A stretch of DNA of 11,808 nt from an uncultured Ruminococcus sp. (GTDB lineage Bacteria > Bacillota > Clostridia > Oscillospirales > Acutalibacteraceae): positions 1 to 11,808 of the forward strand of contig CATOLC010000019.1 of assembly GCA_951800855.1 (NCBI GenBank), given 5' to 3'. Positions 1 to 7,314 of this stretch are shown here, piece by piece. A program made the position numbers and the translations under genes. Every line of letters starts with the position of its first letter. Positions within the stretch are counted from its first letter, which is position 1. The notes beneath the pieces are model-generated. The model did not search any database and had not been told where the DNA came from. It saw only the letters and a program-made list of their open reading frames with translations.

Positions 1-1782
1 GATGAGCACGGGCAAAAAATAGAGCTCAGTGCGGCTAAAGAGGGTGTTACCCCAAAAGAATATGTGGATAAAATAGTGTCTGATTTTCGGGAATTATGGA
101 AGCTTTTAGGGATAACTAATGACAAATTTATAAGAACAACAGATGATTATCATGAAAAAGCAGTACAAAAGATTTTTAAACTTTTGTATGACAAAGGAGA
201 AATTTATAAAGGGAAATATAAAGGCTGGTACTGCACCCCTTGTGAGGCATTTTTTACTGAAGCACAAGCGGTTGATAAAAAATGCCCTGATTGTGGACGG
301 GAAGTAAAATGGGCAGAAGAAGAGGCTTATTTTTTTAGACTTTCTAGATATGCAGATAAACTTCTTAACCTTTATAAGGAAAATCCCGATTTTATACAAC
401 CTGAGATAAGAAAAAATGAAATGATAAAGTTCATAGAGCAGGGTTTAGAAGATTTGTGTGTAAGCAGAACTAGTTTTAGTTGGGGCATACCGGTTGATTT
501 TGATAAAAAACATGTGGTCTATGTTTGGTTAGATGCTCTTACAAATTATATTACTGCTATGGGATATGGGTCGGCTAATGATTCGGATTACAAAAAATAT
601 TGGCCTGCCGACGTTCATTTTGTAGGGAAAGAGATTATAAGATTCCATACTGTGATATGGCCTGCGATTTTAATGGCGCTGCAATTACCACTTCCCAAAA
701 GGGTATATGGTCATGGTTGGCTTTTATTTGGTAACGGAGATAAAATGTCGAAATCCAAAGGCAATGTAGTGGATCCAGCTGTTTTGTGTGGTCGGTATGG
801 GGTCGATGCTGTACGCTATTTTTTGATGAGAGATATCCCGTTTGGCACAGATGGAGTTTTTACAAACGAAGCTTTGATAAAGCGAATTAATTTTGATTTA
901 GCAAATGATTTAGGGAACCTTTTATCGAGGACTGTGGCCATGATAGATAAATATTTTAAAGGGCTACTTCCTGCAGATAGGGTAGAGGGCAACATCGATA
1001 TAGAACTGATAAGCATAGCCCGGGCAACTGTACATGAGTATGAAAATAATATGAATAATTTTAGATTTTCTTCAGCTTTGTCTAAAGTTTGGCTTTTGAT
1101 TTCGAGATGCAATAAATATATTGATGAAACAATGCCTTGGGAACTAGGGAAAATTTCTGGACAGGAAGCACGACTCGCAACTGTTCTTTATAATCTTTGC
1201 GAATCACTTCGTGTAATTTCTATATTACTTTCTCCAATTATGCCGTCAACATCGGACGAAATACAAAAGCAAATAGGTGCAGAAAAATCTTTATGCTCTT
1301 GGAAACTTGCACGTGAATGGGGAATTCTTCCGGGAGAACTTAAGGTTTGCAAGGGAAGTGCACTTTTTCCTCGGCTGGACATAGACAAAGAAATAAGTGC
1401 TCTTGAAGAAATATTAGATAAAGAAAAATGCGAGAAAAAAGGCGAAGAAGATAATTTAATTAAACTAATTGATATTGAAGATTTTGCTAAAGTTGAGCTT
1501 GTATGCGCAAAAATAGAAGCTTGTGAGCCTATCAAAAAGTCTAAAAAACTTTTAAAGCTTACGCTATTTGATGGAGTCAATAAACGCACTGTTGCATCTG
1601 GTATTTCTAACTATTATAAATCGGAAGACTTAATAGGACGAAATGTAGTTTTGGTGTCGAATCTAAAACCTGCAAAATTATGTGGTGTGGAAAGCCATGG
1701 TATGATATTGGCAGCTGAAGATGCTGAAGGAGTAAAAGTAATTTTTATAGATTATATTAGTCCAGGAAGTAAAATAAGATAG
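1..1782 (+). CDS. metG: Methionyl-tRNA synthetase (5'-truncated by window edge)
   Basis: Cytoplasmic class I enzyme that charges tRNA-Met. The reading frame is open from base 1 (DEHGQKIE...), so the gene starts before the window. By comparison with the Bacillus enzyme about 50 N-terminal residues, including the HIGH motif, are missing. Numbering from base 1, the protein has 593 visible residues. Cys78, Cys81, Cys95 and Cys98 form a CxxC...CxxC zinc knuckle. KMSKS lies at 248-252 and is followed by GNVVDP. An anticodon-binding helical domain follows. From about 490 to the end there is a Trbp111/EMAPII-type OB-fold tRNA-binding domain (FAKVELVCAKIE, then the SNLKPAKLCGVESHGM segment), as in the long dimeric bacterial form. 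The GTG at 64 is an internal codon, not the start. It ends in TAG, and the downstream tatD ribosome site begins at that stop. No frameshift is seen. Confidence 0.97.
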   Translation, partial: DEHGQKIELSAAKEGVTPKEYVDKIVSDFRELWKLLGITNDKFIRTTDDYHEKAVQKIFKLLYDKGEIYKGKYKGWYCTPCEAFFTEAQAVDKKCPDCGREVKWAEEEAYFFRLSRYADKLLNLYKENPDFIQPEIRKNEMIKFIEQGLEDLCVSRTSFSWGIPVDFDKKHVVYVWLDALTNYITAMGYGSANDSDYKKYWPADVHFVGKEIIRFHTVIWPAILMALQLPLPKRVYGHGWLLFGNGDKMSKSKGNVVDPAVLCGRYGVDAVRYFLMRDIPFGTDGVFTNEALIKRINFDLANDLGNLLSRTVAMIDKYFKGLLPADRVEGNIDIELISIARATVHEYENNMNNFRFSSALSKVWLLISRCNKYIDETMPWELGKISGQEARLATVLYNLCESLRVISILLSPIMPSTSDEIQKQIGAEKSLCSWKLAREWGILPGELKVCKGSALFPRLDIDKEISALEEILDKEKCEKKGEEDNLIKLIDIEDFAKVELVCAKIEACEPIKKSKKLLKLTLFDGVNKRTVASGISNYYKSEDLIGRNVVLVSNLKPAKLCGVESHGMILAAEDAEGVKVIFIDYISPGSKIR

Positions 1783-1793
1783 GTGTGAACGAT

Positions 1794-2558
1794 TTGATAT
1801 TTGATACTCATGCCCATTATGACGATAGTGCTTTTGATAGCGATAGAGATTTGCTTTTGTCTTTATTGCCGGAGCAGGGTGTTTGTGGTGTTTTAAATGC
1901 CGGGACGAATATATTATCCTCAAAAAAATCTATAGAATTATCTAAAAAATATCCTTATGTTTATTCAGCGGTTGGAATTCACCCGGAATGTGTTTCAGTA
2001 AGTGACACTAATTTAGAGATTTTAAAAGATTTATCTAAAGACAAAAAGGTTATTGCGGTAGGAGAGATAGGGTTAGATTATCATTATAGCCAGGAAAATA
2101 AGAATCTGCAGATAGATTTTTTTGAAAAGCAAATCTTAATTGCAAATGAGCTCTCCCTTCCAATTTTAGTACATGATAGAGAAGCACATATGGATACTCT
2201 TAACTTGCTCAAAAACTACCAGCCGAAAGGTGTAGTGCACTGCTTTTCTGGAAGTTTAGAAATGGCTGAGGAAATTTTAAAATTGGGTATGTTTATTGGA
2301 GTGGGCGGGGTAGTTACATTTAAAAATGCAAAAAAGCTTGTCCAAGTTGTCAAGGAAGTTCCGCTTGAGTCAATATTGCTCGAAACTGATGCTCCATATA
2401 TGGCTCCTGTACCGAATAGAGGGAAAAGATGTGATTCTTCTTATATAAAATTTACAGCACAAAAAATAGCTGAAATAAAAAATAAATCATATGAAGAAGT
2501 TCTTTTGCAGACTAAATCTAATGCACTAAAATTATTTAGGCTGGAGGAATCTTTATGA
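1794..2558 (+). CDS. tatD: TatD-family metal-dependent deoxyribonuclease
   Basis: TatD/YabD-type hydrolase, a TIM-barrel metal enzyme of the amidohydrolase superfamily. Family members act as 3'-5' DNA exonucleases with roles in DNA repair or turnover. The TTG start at 1794 gives 254 residues beginning [11 protein letters not shown], the usual family N-terminus. AGGTG at 1781-1785 lies 8 bases upstream of it. A GTG at 1785 in the same frame would add three residues but lies within that ribosome site, so I prefer TTG. Numbered from TTG, the metal ligands are all present: His6 and His8 (HAH), Glu91 (GEIGLDYHY), His127 (LVHDREAH), His149 (VVHCFSG) and Asp199 (ETDAPY). Length is normal for the family. 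It follows metG by 11 bases, as in the Bacillus metS-yabD arrangement, and overlaps ispF by ATGA. Confidence 0.95.
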   Translation: MIFDTHAHYDDSAFDSDRDLLLSLLPEQGVCGVLNAGTNILSSKKSIELSKKYPYVYSAVGIHPECVSVSDTNLEILKDLSKDKKVIAVGEIGLDYHYSQENKNLQIDFFEKQILIANELSLPILVHDREAHMDTLNLLKNYQPKGVVHCFSGSLEMAEEILKLGMFIGVGGVVTFKNAKKLVQVVKEVPLESILLETDAPYMAPVPNRGKRCDSSYIKFTAQKIAEIKNKSYEEVLLQTKSNALKLFRLEESL

Positions 2559-3031
2559 GGATAGGGATTGGATATGATGTCCATAAACTTTGTGAGGACA
2601 GAAAACTTATATTGGGCGGAGTGGAAATTAAAAATGGGAAGGGTTTGCTTGGCCATTCTGATGCTGATGTCCTTGTTCATGCGGTTATAGATGCAATTTT
2701 AGGTGCGGCAGGATTGGGTGATATAGGAAAGATGTTCCCGGATAGCGATGATACTTATAAAGGTGCTAACAGTATAGGGTTACTTAAAATAGTAAATAAA
2801 AAAATGTCAGAAAATAATTATGAAATTATGAATATAGACAGCATAATAGTTGCACAGTCTCCTAAGCTTAGTCCGCATTTAGAAAAAATGTCAATAAATA
2901 TAGCCGATGCATGTGGAATTAATAAAAATAGAATTAATGTAAAAGCCACAACTGAAGAAAAACTGGGTTTTACCGGAGAAAATAAAGGAATGGCAGCACA
3001 TGCAGTGTGCTTGTTACAAGAAACTTGTTGA
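2555..3031 (+). CDS. ispF: 2-C-methyl-D-erythritol 2,4-cyclodiphosphate synthase
   Basis: Fifth step of the MEP (non-mevalonate) isoprenoid pathway: converts CDP-methylerythritol 2-phosphate to the cyclic diphosphate with release of CMP. Family members are zinc-dependent homotrimers in the cytoplasm. The 158-residue length is standard. The N-terminus [12 protein letters not shown] carries zinc ligands Asp8 and His10, and His42 completes the site in the block [29 protein letters not shown] and the C-terminal [12 protein letters not shown] block are also typical. ATG overlaps the tatD stop (ATGA), with GGAGG just upstream inside tatD, which indicates translational coupling. ispD is not beside it in this window. 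Identification is secure. Confidence 0.98.
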   Translation: MRIGIGYDVHKLCEDRKLILGGVEIKNGKGLLGHSDADVLVHAVIDAILGAAGLGDIGKMFPDSDDTYKGANSIGLLKIVNKKMSENNYEIMNIDSIIVAQSPKLSPHLEKMSINIADACGINKNRINVKATTEEKLGFTGENKGMAAHAVCLLQETC

Positions 3032-3060
3032 TAGCGATATTTATGGTGGGAGGATAAGCT

Positions 3061-3513
3061 ATGATTGCTGAGATTGTGGCTAGATTAGCGAAAAAAGGTG
3101 AGACTATATCTATTATGGAGTCTTGCACAGGGGGAAAAATTTGCGATGAGATTACGAATGTTAGTGGCTCATCTAAAGTTTTTAAGTTTGGAGCAGTTAC
3201 ATATTCTAATGAGTATAAAGTGAAATTTGGGGTAGACGCAAAAAAGATAGAAAAATTTGGTGTATATAGTTTTGAAATTGCTCGTGAAATGAGTAAAAAT
3301 ATAGCTGAGTTTGCTGGTTCAGATTATGGAGTTGGGATAACAGGAGAAATAGAATGTCTGCATGGAGAAAAGAGCGTTTATATAAGTTTTTATAATGTCG
3401 ATATATGTATTTTTGATGACATGCTTATAAAAGTTAATTCCCTAATAAGAGCAAAAAATAAGGAAGTAATAAGAGATAAAATTGTAGAAATTATACACAA
3501 AAATCTACTATGA
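3061..3513 (+). CDS. CinA C-terminal domain protein (PncC-like, divergent)
   Basis: Stand-alone CinA C-terminal domain of 150 residues. Characterised relatives (PncC) deamidate nicotinamide mononucleotide in pyridine nucleotide salvage, but activity here is uncertain. Conserved: the ESCTGG motif at 20-25, an F-x-FGAVTYSNEYK segment at 41-53 (family YSNE..K), and YGVGITG ending at 95. Odd: after that ITG the family normally has IAGPGG and a Pro-rich loop before the next strand. This protein has EIECLHGEKS instead, about five residues shorter and with no AGP. The second half is also weakly conserved. The ATG has GGGAGG 7 bases upstream, so it looks translated and is not obviously a pseudogene. 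It lies 29 bases after ispF, probably in the same transcript. I leave the symbol empty because the catalytic loop is altered. Confidence 0.8.
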   Translation: MIAEIVARLAKKGETISIMESCTGGKICDEITNVSGSSKVFKFGAVTYSNEYKVKFGVDAKKIEKFGVYSFEIAREMSKNIAEFAGSDYGVGITGEIECLHGEKSVYISFYNVDICIFDDMLIKVNSLIRAKNKEVIRDKIVEIIHKNLL

Positions 3514-3602
3514 GCACATAAAATTAAATATAAAAACAATAACAAATAATATATTGCACATGTTAATCATAAGATAATTTTTTAGATATTAAGTCTTATA
3601 AA

Positions 3603-3631
3603 TTGACAAAAAAATAATATAATTATAGAAT
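3603..3631 (+). promoter_or_regulatory. Sigma-A type promoter of azlCD
   Basis: A perfect -35 TTGACA (3603-3608) is followed after exactly 17 bases by TAGAAT (3626-3631), a five-of-six match to the -10 consensus. A transcript starting near 3638 would have a leader of about 30 bases before the azlC ATG, too short for a riboswitch or T-box. This is the clearest promoter in the window. The gap it sits in (3514-3656) otherwise holds only AT-rich sequence, with no convincing terminator after the cinA-like gene. Confidence 0.75.
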
Positions 3632-3668
3632 GTAACTAGGATTATTTTAATTTAAGGTGGGATGGTTA

Positions 3669-4400
3669 ATGCAAGAAAGTGTAACTGAAACGAAAAATAA
3701 TTTTAAAAAAGGGTTTAAAGAAGGACTTCCTATTGCTTTAGGGTATTTCCCAGTAGCTTTTGCTTGTGGTGTAACTGCAAACAAAGCGGGGCTTACGCTA
3801 TGGCTCAATCAATTGATGAGCTGTTTGACGTATACAGGCTCAGGTATTTTGGCTATTCTTAATCTTATACAAGGAGGAGAAGTTTTTTTATTTACATATG
3901 CACTTACACTCTTTGTTGTAAATTGTCGCTATATTCTTTTTTCGCTTGCTTTAGCACAGAGATTGGACCGCAATATGGGAACTTTACAAAGGATGATTTT
4001 TTCGTTTTTTAATACTGATGAAATATTTGCAATTGTAACTCAGCAAAAAGGAGACTTAAAAGCCCCATATCTTTTTGGAGTAGCTACTTTACCATATATC
4101 TCATGGGCTATAGGAACTTTAGCTGGCTGTTTATTTACGGATATTATGCCGATTTCTGTGAGTACCGCTATGGGAATAATTGTCTATGCAATGTTTACAG
4201 CAATTATTGTTCCGGCAGTCAAGACCTCTAAACCAGTTTTATGTGTTGTGGCTATTTCTGTTTTCCTAAGTATAATTTTAGAGTGTATTCCAGCGGTAAA
4301 ACAGATGCTTTCATCGGGATGGATTATTATAATATGTACTATTATCGCTTCTTCAATAGGTGCTGTATTATTTCCAGTTAATGATGAGGAGGACCAATAA
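3669..4400 (+). CDS. azlC: AzlC-family branched-chain amino acid exporter, large subunit
   Basis: Large membrane subunit of the two-component AzlCD/YgaZH exporter, which moves branched-chain amino acids (and toxic analogues) out of the cell. The family hallmark is at the N-terminus: GLPIALGYFPVAFACGV, then the LMSCLTYTGSGILAILNLI segment. Several further hydrophobic helices follow (around FLFTYALTLFVVNCRYILFS, VSTAMGIIVYAMFTAIIV, VVAISVFLSIILE and WIIIICTIIASSIGAVLF), giving a polytopic inner-membrane protein. The ATG at 3669 has AAGGTGGG 7 bases upstream. A GTG at 3657 in frame lies inside that ribosome site and is not the start. The protein is 243 residues, normal for the family. Its stop abuts azlD. 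No azlB/Lrp-type regulator is adjacent. Confidence 0.94.
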   Translation: MQESVTETKNNFKKGFKEGLPIALGYFPVAFACGVTANKAGLTLWLNQLMSCLTYTGSGILAILNLIQGGEVFLFTYALTLFVVNCRYILFSLALAQRLDRNMGTLQRMIFSFFNTDEIFAIVTQQKGDLKAPYLFGVATLPYISWAIGTLAGCLFTDIMPISVSTAMGIIVYAMFTAIIVPAVKTSKPVLCVVAISVFLSIILECIPAVKQMLSSGWIIIICTIIASSIGAVLFPVNDEEDQ

Positions 4401-4724
4401 ATGAATTACTCAAAATTACTTATAATAATTTTTATTTGTGCTTTAGTTATGTATTTGCTCCGGATGCTGCCCCTTGTTTTTTGCAAAGGCAAAATAAAAA
4501 ATAAATTTTTGCAGTCTTTTTTAACATATGTTCCTTACGCTGTTCTTACATCAATGACAATTCCGGAAGTGTTTTCTTGTACTCCTAATTTTTTAGCTTG
4601 TACACTTGGCTTTGGTACTGCGGTTCTGCTTGCATATTTTGGGCAGGGGCTTTTAACGGTTGCACTGTCTTCTACTGCGGTGGTTTTCGTAATAGGTCAG
4701 TTAGTAGAGCATTTTAAGTTTTAG
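4401..4724 (+). CDS. azlD: AzlD-family branched-chain amino acid exporter, small subunit
   Basis: Small membrane partner of AzlC, 107 residues, the usual size. It has an N-terminal helix (LLIIIFICALVMYLLRMLPL) containing the family's R-x-LP feature, then FLQSFLTYVPYAVLTSMTIPEVF, which matches the AzlD pattern of a conserved Y-P-A-L-like segment. Two more hydrophobic stretches follow. ATG directly follows the azlC TAA, with AGGAGG at 4387-4392 and an 8-base spacer inside azlC, so the two subunits are translationally coupled. A terminator follows 70 bases after the stop, so azlCD form a bicistronic unit. Confidence 0.92.
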   Translation: MNYSKLLIIIFICALVMYLLRMLPLVFCKGKIKNKFLQSFLTYVPYAVLTSMTIPEVFSCTPNFLACTLGFGTAVLLAYFGQGLLTVALSSTAVVFVIGQLVEHFKF

Positions 4725-4793
4725 TTATTTTATCTGGATTAAGAATGGATTTGATAATGTTTAAAATATTGAAGAGAGATTTCGGGTAGGAGT

Positions 4794-4837
4794 TGGCGCT
4801 GTTATATATCTATATTTCAGCGTTGTTTTTTTCTTTT
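4794..4837 (+). terminator. Rho-independent terminator after azlD
   Basis: Left arm TGGCGCTG (4794-4801) pairs with CAGCGTTG (4818-4825), using G-T wobbles at the base. The 16-base interior contains ATATA and TATAT, which can extend the stem. A run of seven T (4826-4832) and then CTTTT follows. It is the classical form and separates azlCD from prfB. Confidence 0.85.
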
Positions 4838-4881
4838 CGACTTTTAATGGCTAAAAATTAATTGTATTTTATGATAAATTA

Positions 4882-4909
4882 ATTACTATTACGCCTGGAA
4901 GTGTATAAT
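4882..4909 (+). promoter_or_regulatory. Probable prfB promoter
   Basis: A perfect -10 TATAAT (4904-4909) lies 38 bases before the prfB ATG and downstream of the azlD terminator. At 16-base spacing the -35 position is ATTACT (4882-4887), a poor match to TTGACA, so the upstream element is uncertain. AT-rich sequence above it, including two AATTAATT boxes, could act as an UP element or operator. Confidence 0.45.
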
Positions 4910-4947
4910 AAAGAATTAAAAAAGGTTAGATATGGGGTGAAGTTAGA

Positions 4948-6054
4948 ATGGTACAATTTGAAGAGATAAAAATTGAATTAAATGCTTTATATAAGAAAAT
5001 AAATTCGTTATCAGATGCACTTTGCATAGACACCTTAAAAGCTAAACTTTCAGTTTTGGAGACCGCAACATGTGAACCAGATTTTTGGGATTCAAAGAAC
5101 GAGTCCCAAAAAACTCTTGATATGATTAGTTCGATAAAATCTAAAGTATCAAAATACGAAAATTTAAAACTAAGATACGATGATTTATGTATTATGGTTG
5201 ATATGGCAAATGAAGAAGAAGATATCTCTTTAGTGGATGAATTAAAACAGCAAATTAGAGAAATTTCCGAGGATTTAGAAGAACAAACCTTATCCACACT
5301 TCTTACAGGCGAATATGATTCAGAAAATGCTATTTTGAATTTTCATTCTGGAGCGGGAGGAACGGAGGCTCAAGATTGGGTAGAGATGCTGTGCCGTATG
5401 TATATGAGATGGGGCGAAAAACATAAATTTAAAGTTAAGATGTTGGATTTTTTGGATGGAGAGGAAGCGGGGCTTAAAAGTGCTTCAATAATAGTTGAGG
5501 GGGAAAATGCTTATGGATTTTTGAAAGGTGAAATGGGAGTTCACCGATTAGTGAGGATTTCTCCTTTTGATTCTTCGGGAAGAAGGCATACATCATTTGC
5601 TTCTATTGAGGTGATTCCAGAAATAAGTGACGAAATAGAGGTTGAAATTGCACCTGAGGACATAAAAATGGATGTTTTTAGAGCTTCAGGTGCTGGAGGT
5701 CAGCATGTAAATAAAACTTCATCGGCGGTGAGGTTAACGCATGTTCCCACAGGTATTATTGTTGCATGTCAAAACGAAAGAAGCCAACATCAGAACAGAG
5801 AAATGGCGATGAAAATGTTAAAATCAAAGCTTTTAGAGATAAAGGAGCGGGAACATTTAGATAGAATAGAAGATATAAAAGGGGTACAAAAGGAGATTGC
5901 TTGGGGCTCGCAGATACGTTCATATGTATTTATGCCGTATACTATGGCAAAAGACCATAGAACAGGAACTGAAATAGGTAATGTACAGTCTGTGATGGAT
6001 GGAAACATAGATGAATTTATAAATTCATATCTCAAAGATAGTGTAAAGCAGTGA
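4948..6054 (+). CDS. prfB: Peptide chain release factor 2, no programmed frameshift
   Basis: Releases finished peptides at UGA and UAA codons on the ribosome. The 368-residue frame is continuous from ATG, with GGGGTGA 7 bases upstream. The domains are an N-terminal helical region with coiled-coil character (about 1-110), a central decoding domain with the RF2-specific SPF tripeptide at 205-207 (VRISPFDSSGRRHTSFAS), and a peptidyl hydrolysis domain with GGQ at 250-252 (SGAGGQHVNK). SPF rather than PxT marks RF2, not RF1. Odd: classical prfB needs a +1 shift at CTT TGA near codons 25-26. Here codons 25-26 are CTT TGC and the frame stays open, with no Shine-Dalgarno-like AGGGGG just upstream, so the autoregulatory shift is absent. 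The gene's own stop is TGA. Transcribed from its own probable promoter, then possibly into metK 59 bases on. Confidence 0.97.
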   Translation: MVQFEEIKIELNALYKKINSLSDALCIDTLKAKLSVLETATCEPDFWDSKNESQKTLDMISSIKSKVSKYENLKLRYDDLCIMVDMANEEEDISLVDELKQQIREISEDLEEQTLSTLLTGEYDSENAILNFHSGAGGTEAQDWVEMLCRMYMRWGEKHKFKVKMLDFLDGEEAGLKSASIIVEGENAYGFLKGEMGVHRLVRISPFDSSGRRHTSFASIEVIPEISDEIEVEIAPEDIKMDVFRASGAGGQHVNKTSSAVRLTHVPTGIIVACQNERSQHQNREMAMKMLKSKLLEIKEREHLDRIEDIKGVQKEIAWGSQIRSYVFMPYTMAKDHRTGTEIGNVQSVMDGNIDEFINSYLKDSVKQ

Positions 6055-6113
6055 AAAAGTATAATAACATGTTTTAAATAGAGTTTTTATAAAACAAGGA
6101 GAGAAAATATATA

Positions 6114-7298
6114 ATGTGCAAAAATCTTTTTACATCTGAATCTGTAACGGAGGGTCATCCAGATAAACTTTGTGACCAAATATCCGATGCAATTTTAGAT
6201 GCAATTCTTAAGAAAGATCCGTATGCACATGTTGCTTGTGAGACATGTGCGGCGACTGGACTTGTGCATATAATGGGGGAAATTTCCACAAATTGTTATG
6301 TTGATATAGCAGGGGAAGCTAGAAATGTGATAAAAGAGGTTGGTTATAATGGTGCAGACAGTGGATTTGATGGGAACATTTGCGGGATAATAACCTCCAT
6401 AAATTCTCAATCTGCTGATATTGCTCTTGGTGTAGATTGTGCAATTGAGATGAAAGATAGTTCTAAAGATGATTTTAATCGAATAGGAGCAGGGGACCAG
6501 GGAATAATGTTTGGATTTGCGTGCGATGAATCTCCCGAGCTAATGCCACTTCCCATTTCGTTGGCACATAATTTGGCAAAAAGGCTTGCAAAGGTTAGGA
6601 AAGAAGGAATTTTAGATTATTTAGGACCTGACGGAAAAACACAAGTTACATTAGAATATGAAAATGGGCGTCCCAGCCATATTGAGTCTGTTTTGATTTC
6701 ATCGCAGCATATGGATGGAATTTCTCAGGGGAGAATAAGGCAAGACATAATTGAAAATGTTATTTTGCCGGCCATACCTTCTGAGATATCTAATAAAAAT
6801 ATGCAGGTGCTTGTTAATCCTACAGGACGTTTTGTAATAGGTGGACCAAATGGAGACGCAGGGCTGACCGGCCGTAAAATTATTGTGGATACATATGGAG
6901 GCTACTCAAGGCACGGAGGAGGGGCGTTTTCGGGGAAAGACCCTACAAAGGTGGATAGGTCGGCGGCATATGCGGCAAGATATGTTGCTAAGAATATAGT
7001 AGGAGCAGGTATTGCCAGCAGATGTGAAGTTCAGCTTTCCTATGCAATCGGGGTGGCAAATCCAGTTTCCGTAATGGTTGAAACATTTGGAACGTCAAGG
7101 ATTGAAAATGATAGGATTTCTCGGGCAATTCAAGAGACTTTTGACTTAAGACCAGCAGCAATAATCGAAACTTTAGGTCTGCGTGCTCCTATTTACCGCA
7201 GTTTAGCAGCTTATGGGCACATGGGACGAGAAGATTTAGGAGTAAGCTGGGAAAAATTAGATAAAATCGACGAATTGCGAGAGAAGCTTAACATTTAA
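6114..7298 (+). CDS. metK: S-adenosylmethionine synthetase
   Basis: Makes S-adenosylmethionine from methionine and ATP in the cytoplasm, releasing phosphate and diphosphate. The 394-residue length is typical. Visible motifs: [20 protein letters not shown] at the N-terminus (ATP/Mg site), the first signature GAGDQG at 125-130, and the second signature [19 protein letters not shown] starting near 268. The usual C-terminus is present (AYGHMGRED). The ATG has AAGGAGAG at 6096-6103 with a 10-base spacer. The 59-base gap from prfB is too short for a SAM riboswitch, so if SAM feedback exists it does not act through a leader here. A 7-base inverted repeat, TGTTTTA/TAAAACA, ends at the ribosome site. 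It precedes pheS by 16 bases, and all three genes metK-pheS-pheT probably share one transcript. Confidence 0.98.
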   Translation: MCKNLFTSESVTEGHPDKLCDQISDAILDAILKKDPYAHVACETCAATGLVHIMGEISTNCYVDIAGEARNVIKEVGYNGADSGFDGNICGIITSINSQSADIALGVDCAIEMKDSSKDDFNRIGAGDQGIMFGFACDESPELMPLPISLAHNLAKRLAKVRKEGILDYLGPDGKTQVTLEYENGRPSHIESVLISSQHMDGISQGRIRQDIIENVILPAIPSEISNKNMQVLVNPTGRFVIGGPNGDAGLTGRKIIVDTYGGYSRHGGGAFSGKDPTKVDRSAAYAARYVAKNIVGAGIASRCEVQLSYAIGVANPVSVMVETFGTSRIENDRISRAIQETFDLRPAAIIETLGLRAPIYRSLAAYGHMGREDLGVSWEKLDKIDELREKLNI

Positions 7299-7314
7299 AT
7301 CAGGAGGGAAATTT

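Noticed and set aside
64..66. GTG as the start of metG
   Set aside because: The frame is open to base 1, and the upstream residues DEHGQKIE and TPKEY are conserved MetRS sequence.
106..1923. Open frames on the minus strand (around metG, and similar ones across tatD, prfB, metK, pheS, pheT and hprK)
   Set aside because: They lie inside or opposite well-identified genes, give low-complexity or family-less proteins rich in Ser, Phe and Ile, and lack ribosome sites.
3569..3599. ATAAGA/TCTTAT inverted repeat as a terminator for the cinA-like gene
   Set aside because: Only six A/T-rich pairs with a loop near 19 bases and no T-run after it.
6055..6113. A SAM riboswitch upstream of metK
   Set aside because: The gap is only 59 bases and lacks the conserved cores of any SAM riboswitch that I know; prfB coding sequence lies directly upstream.
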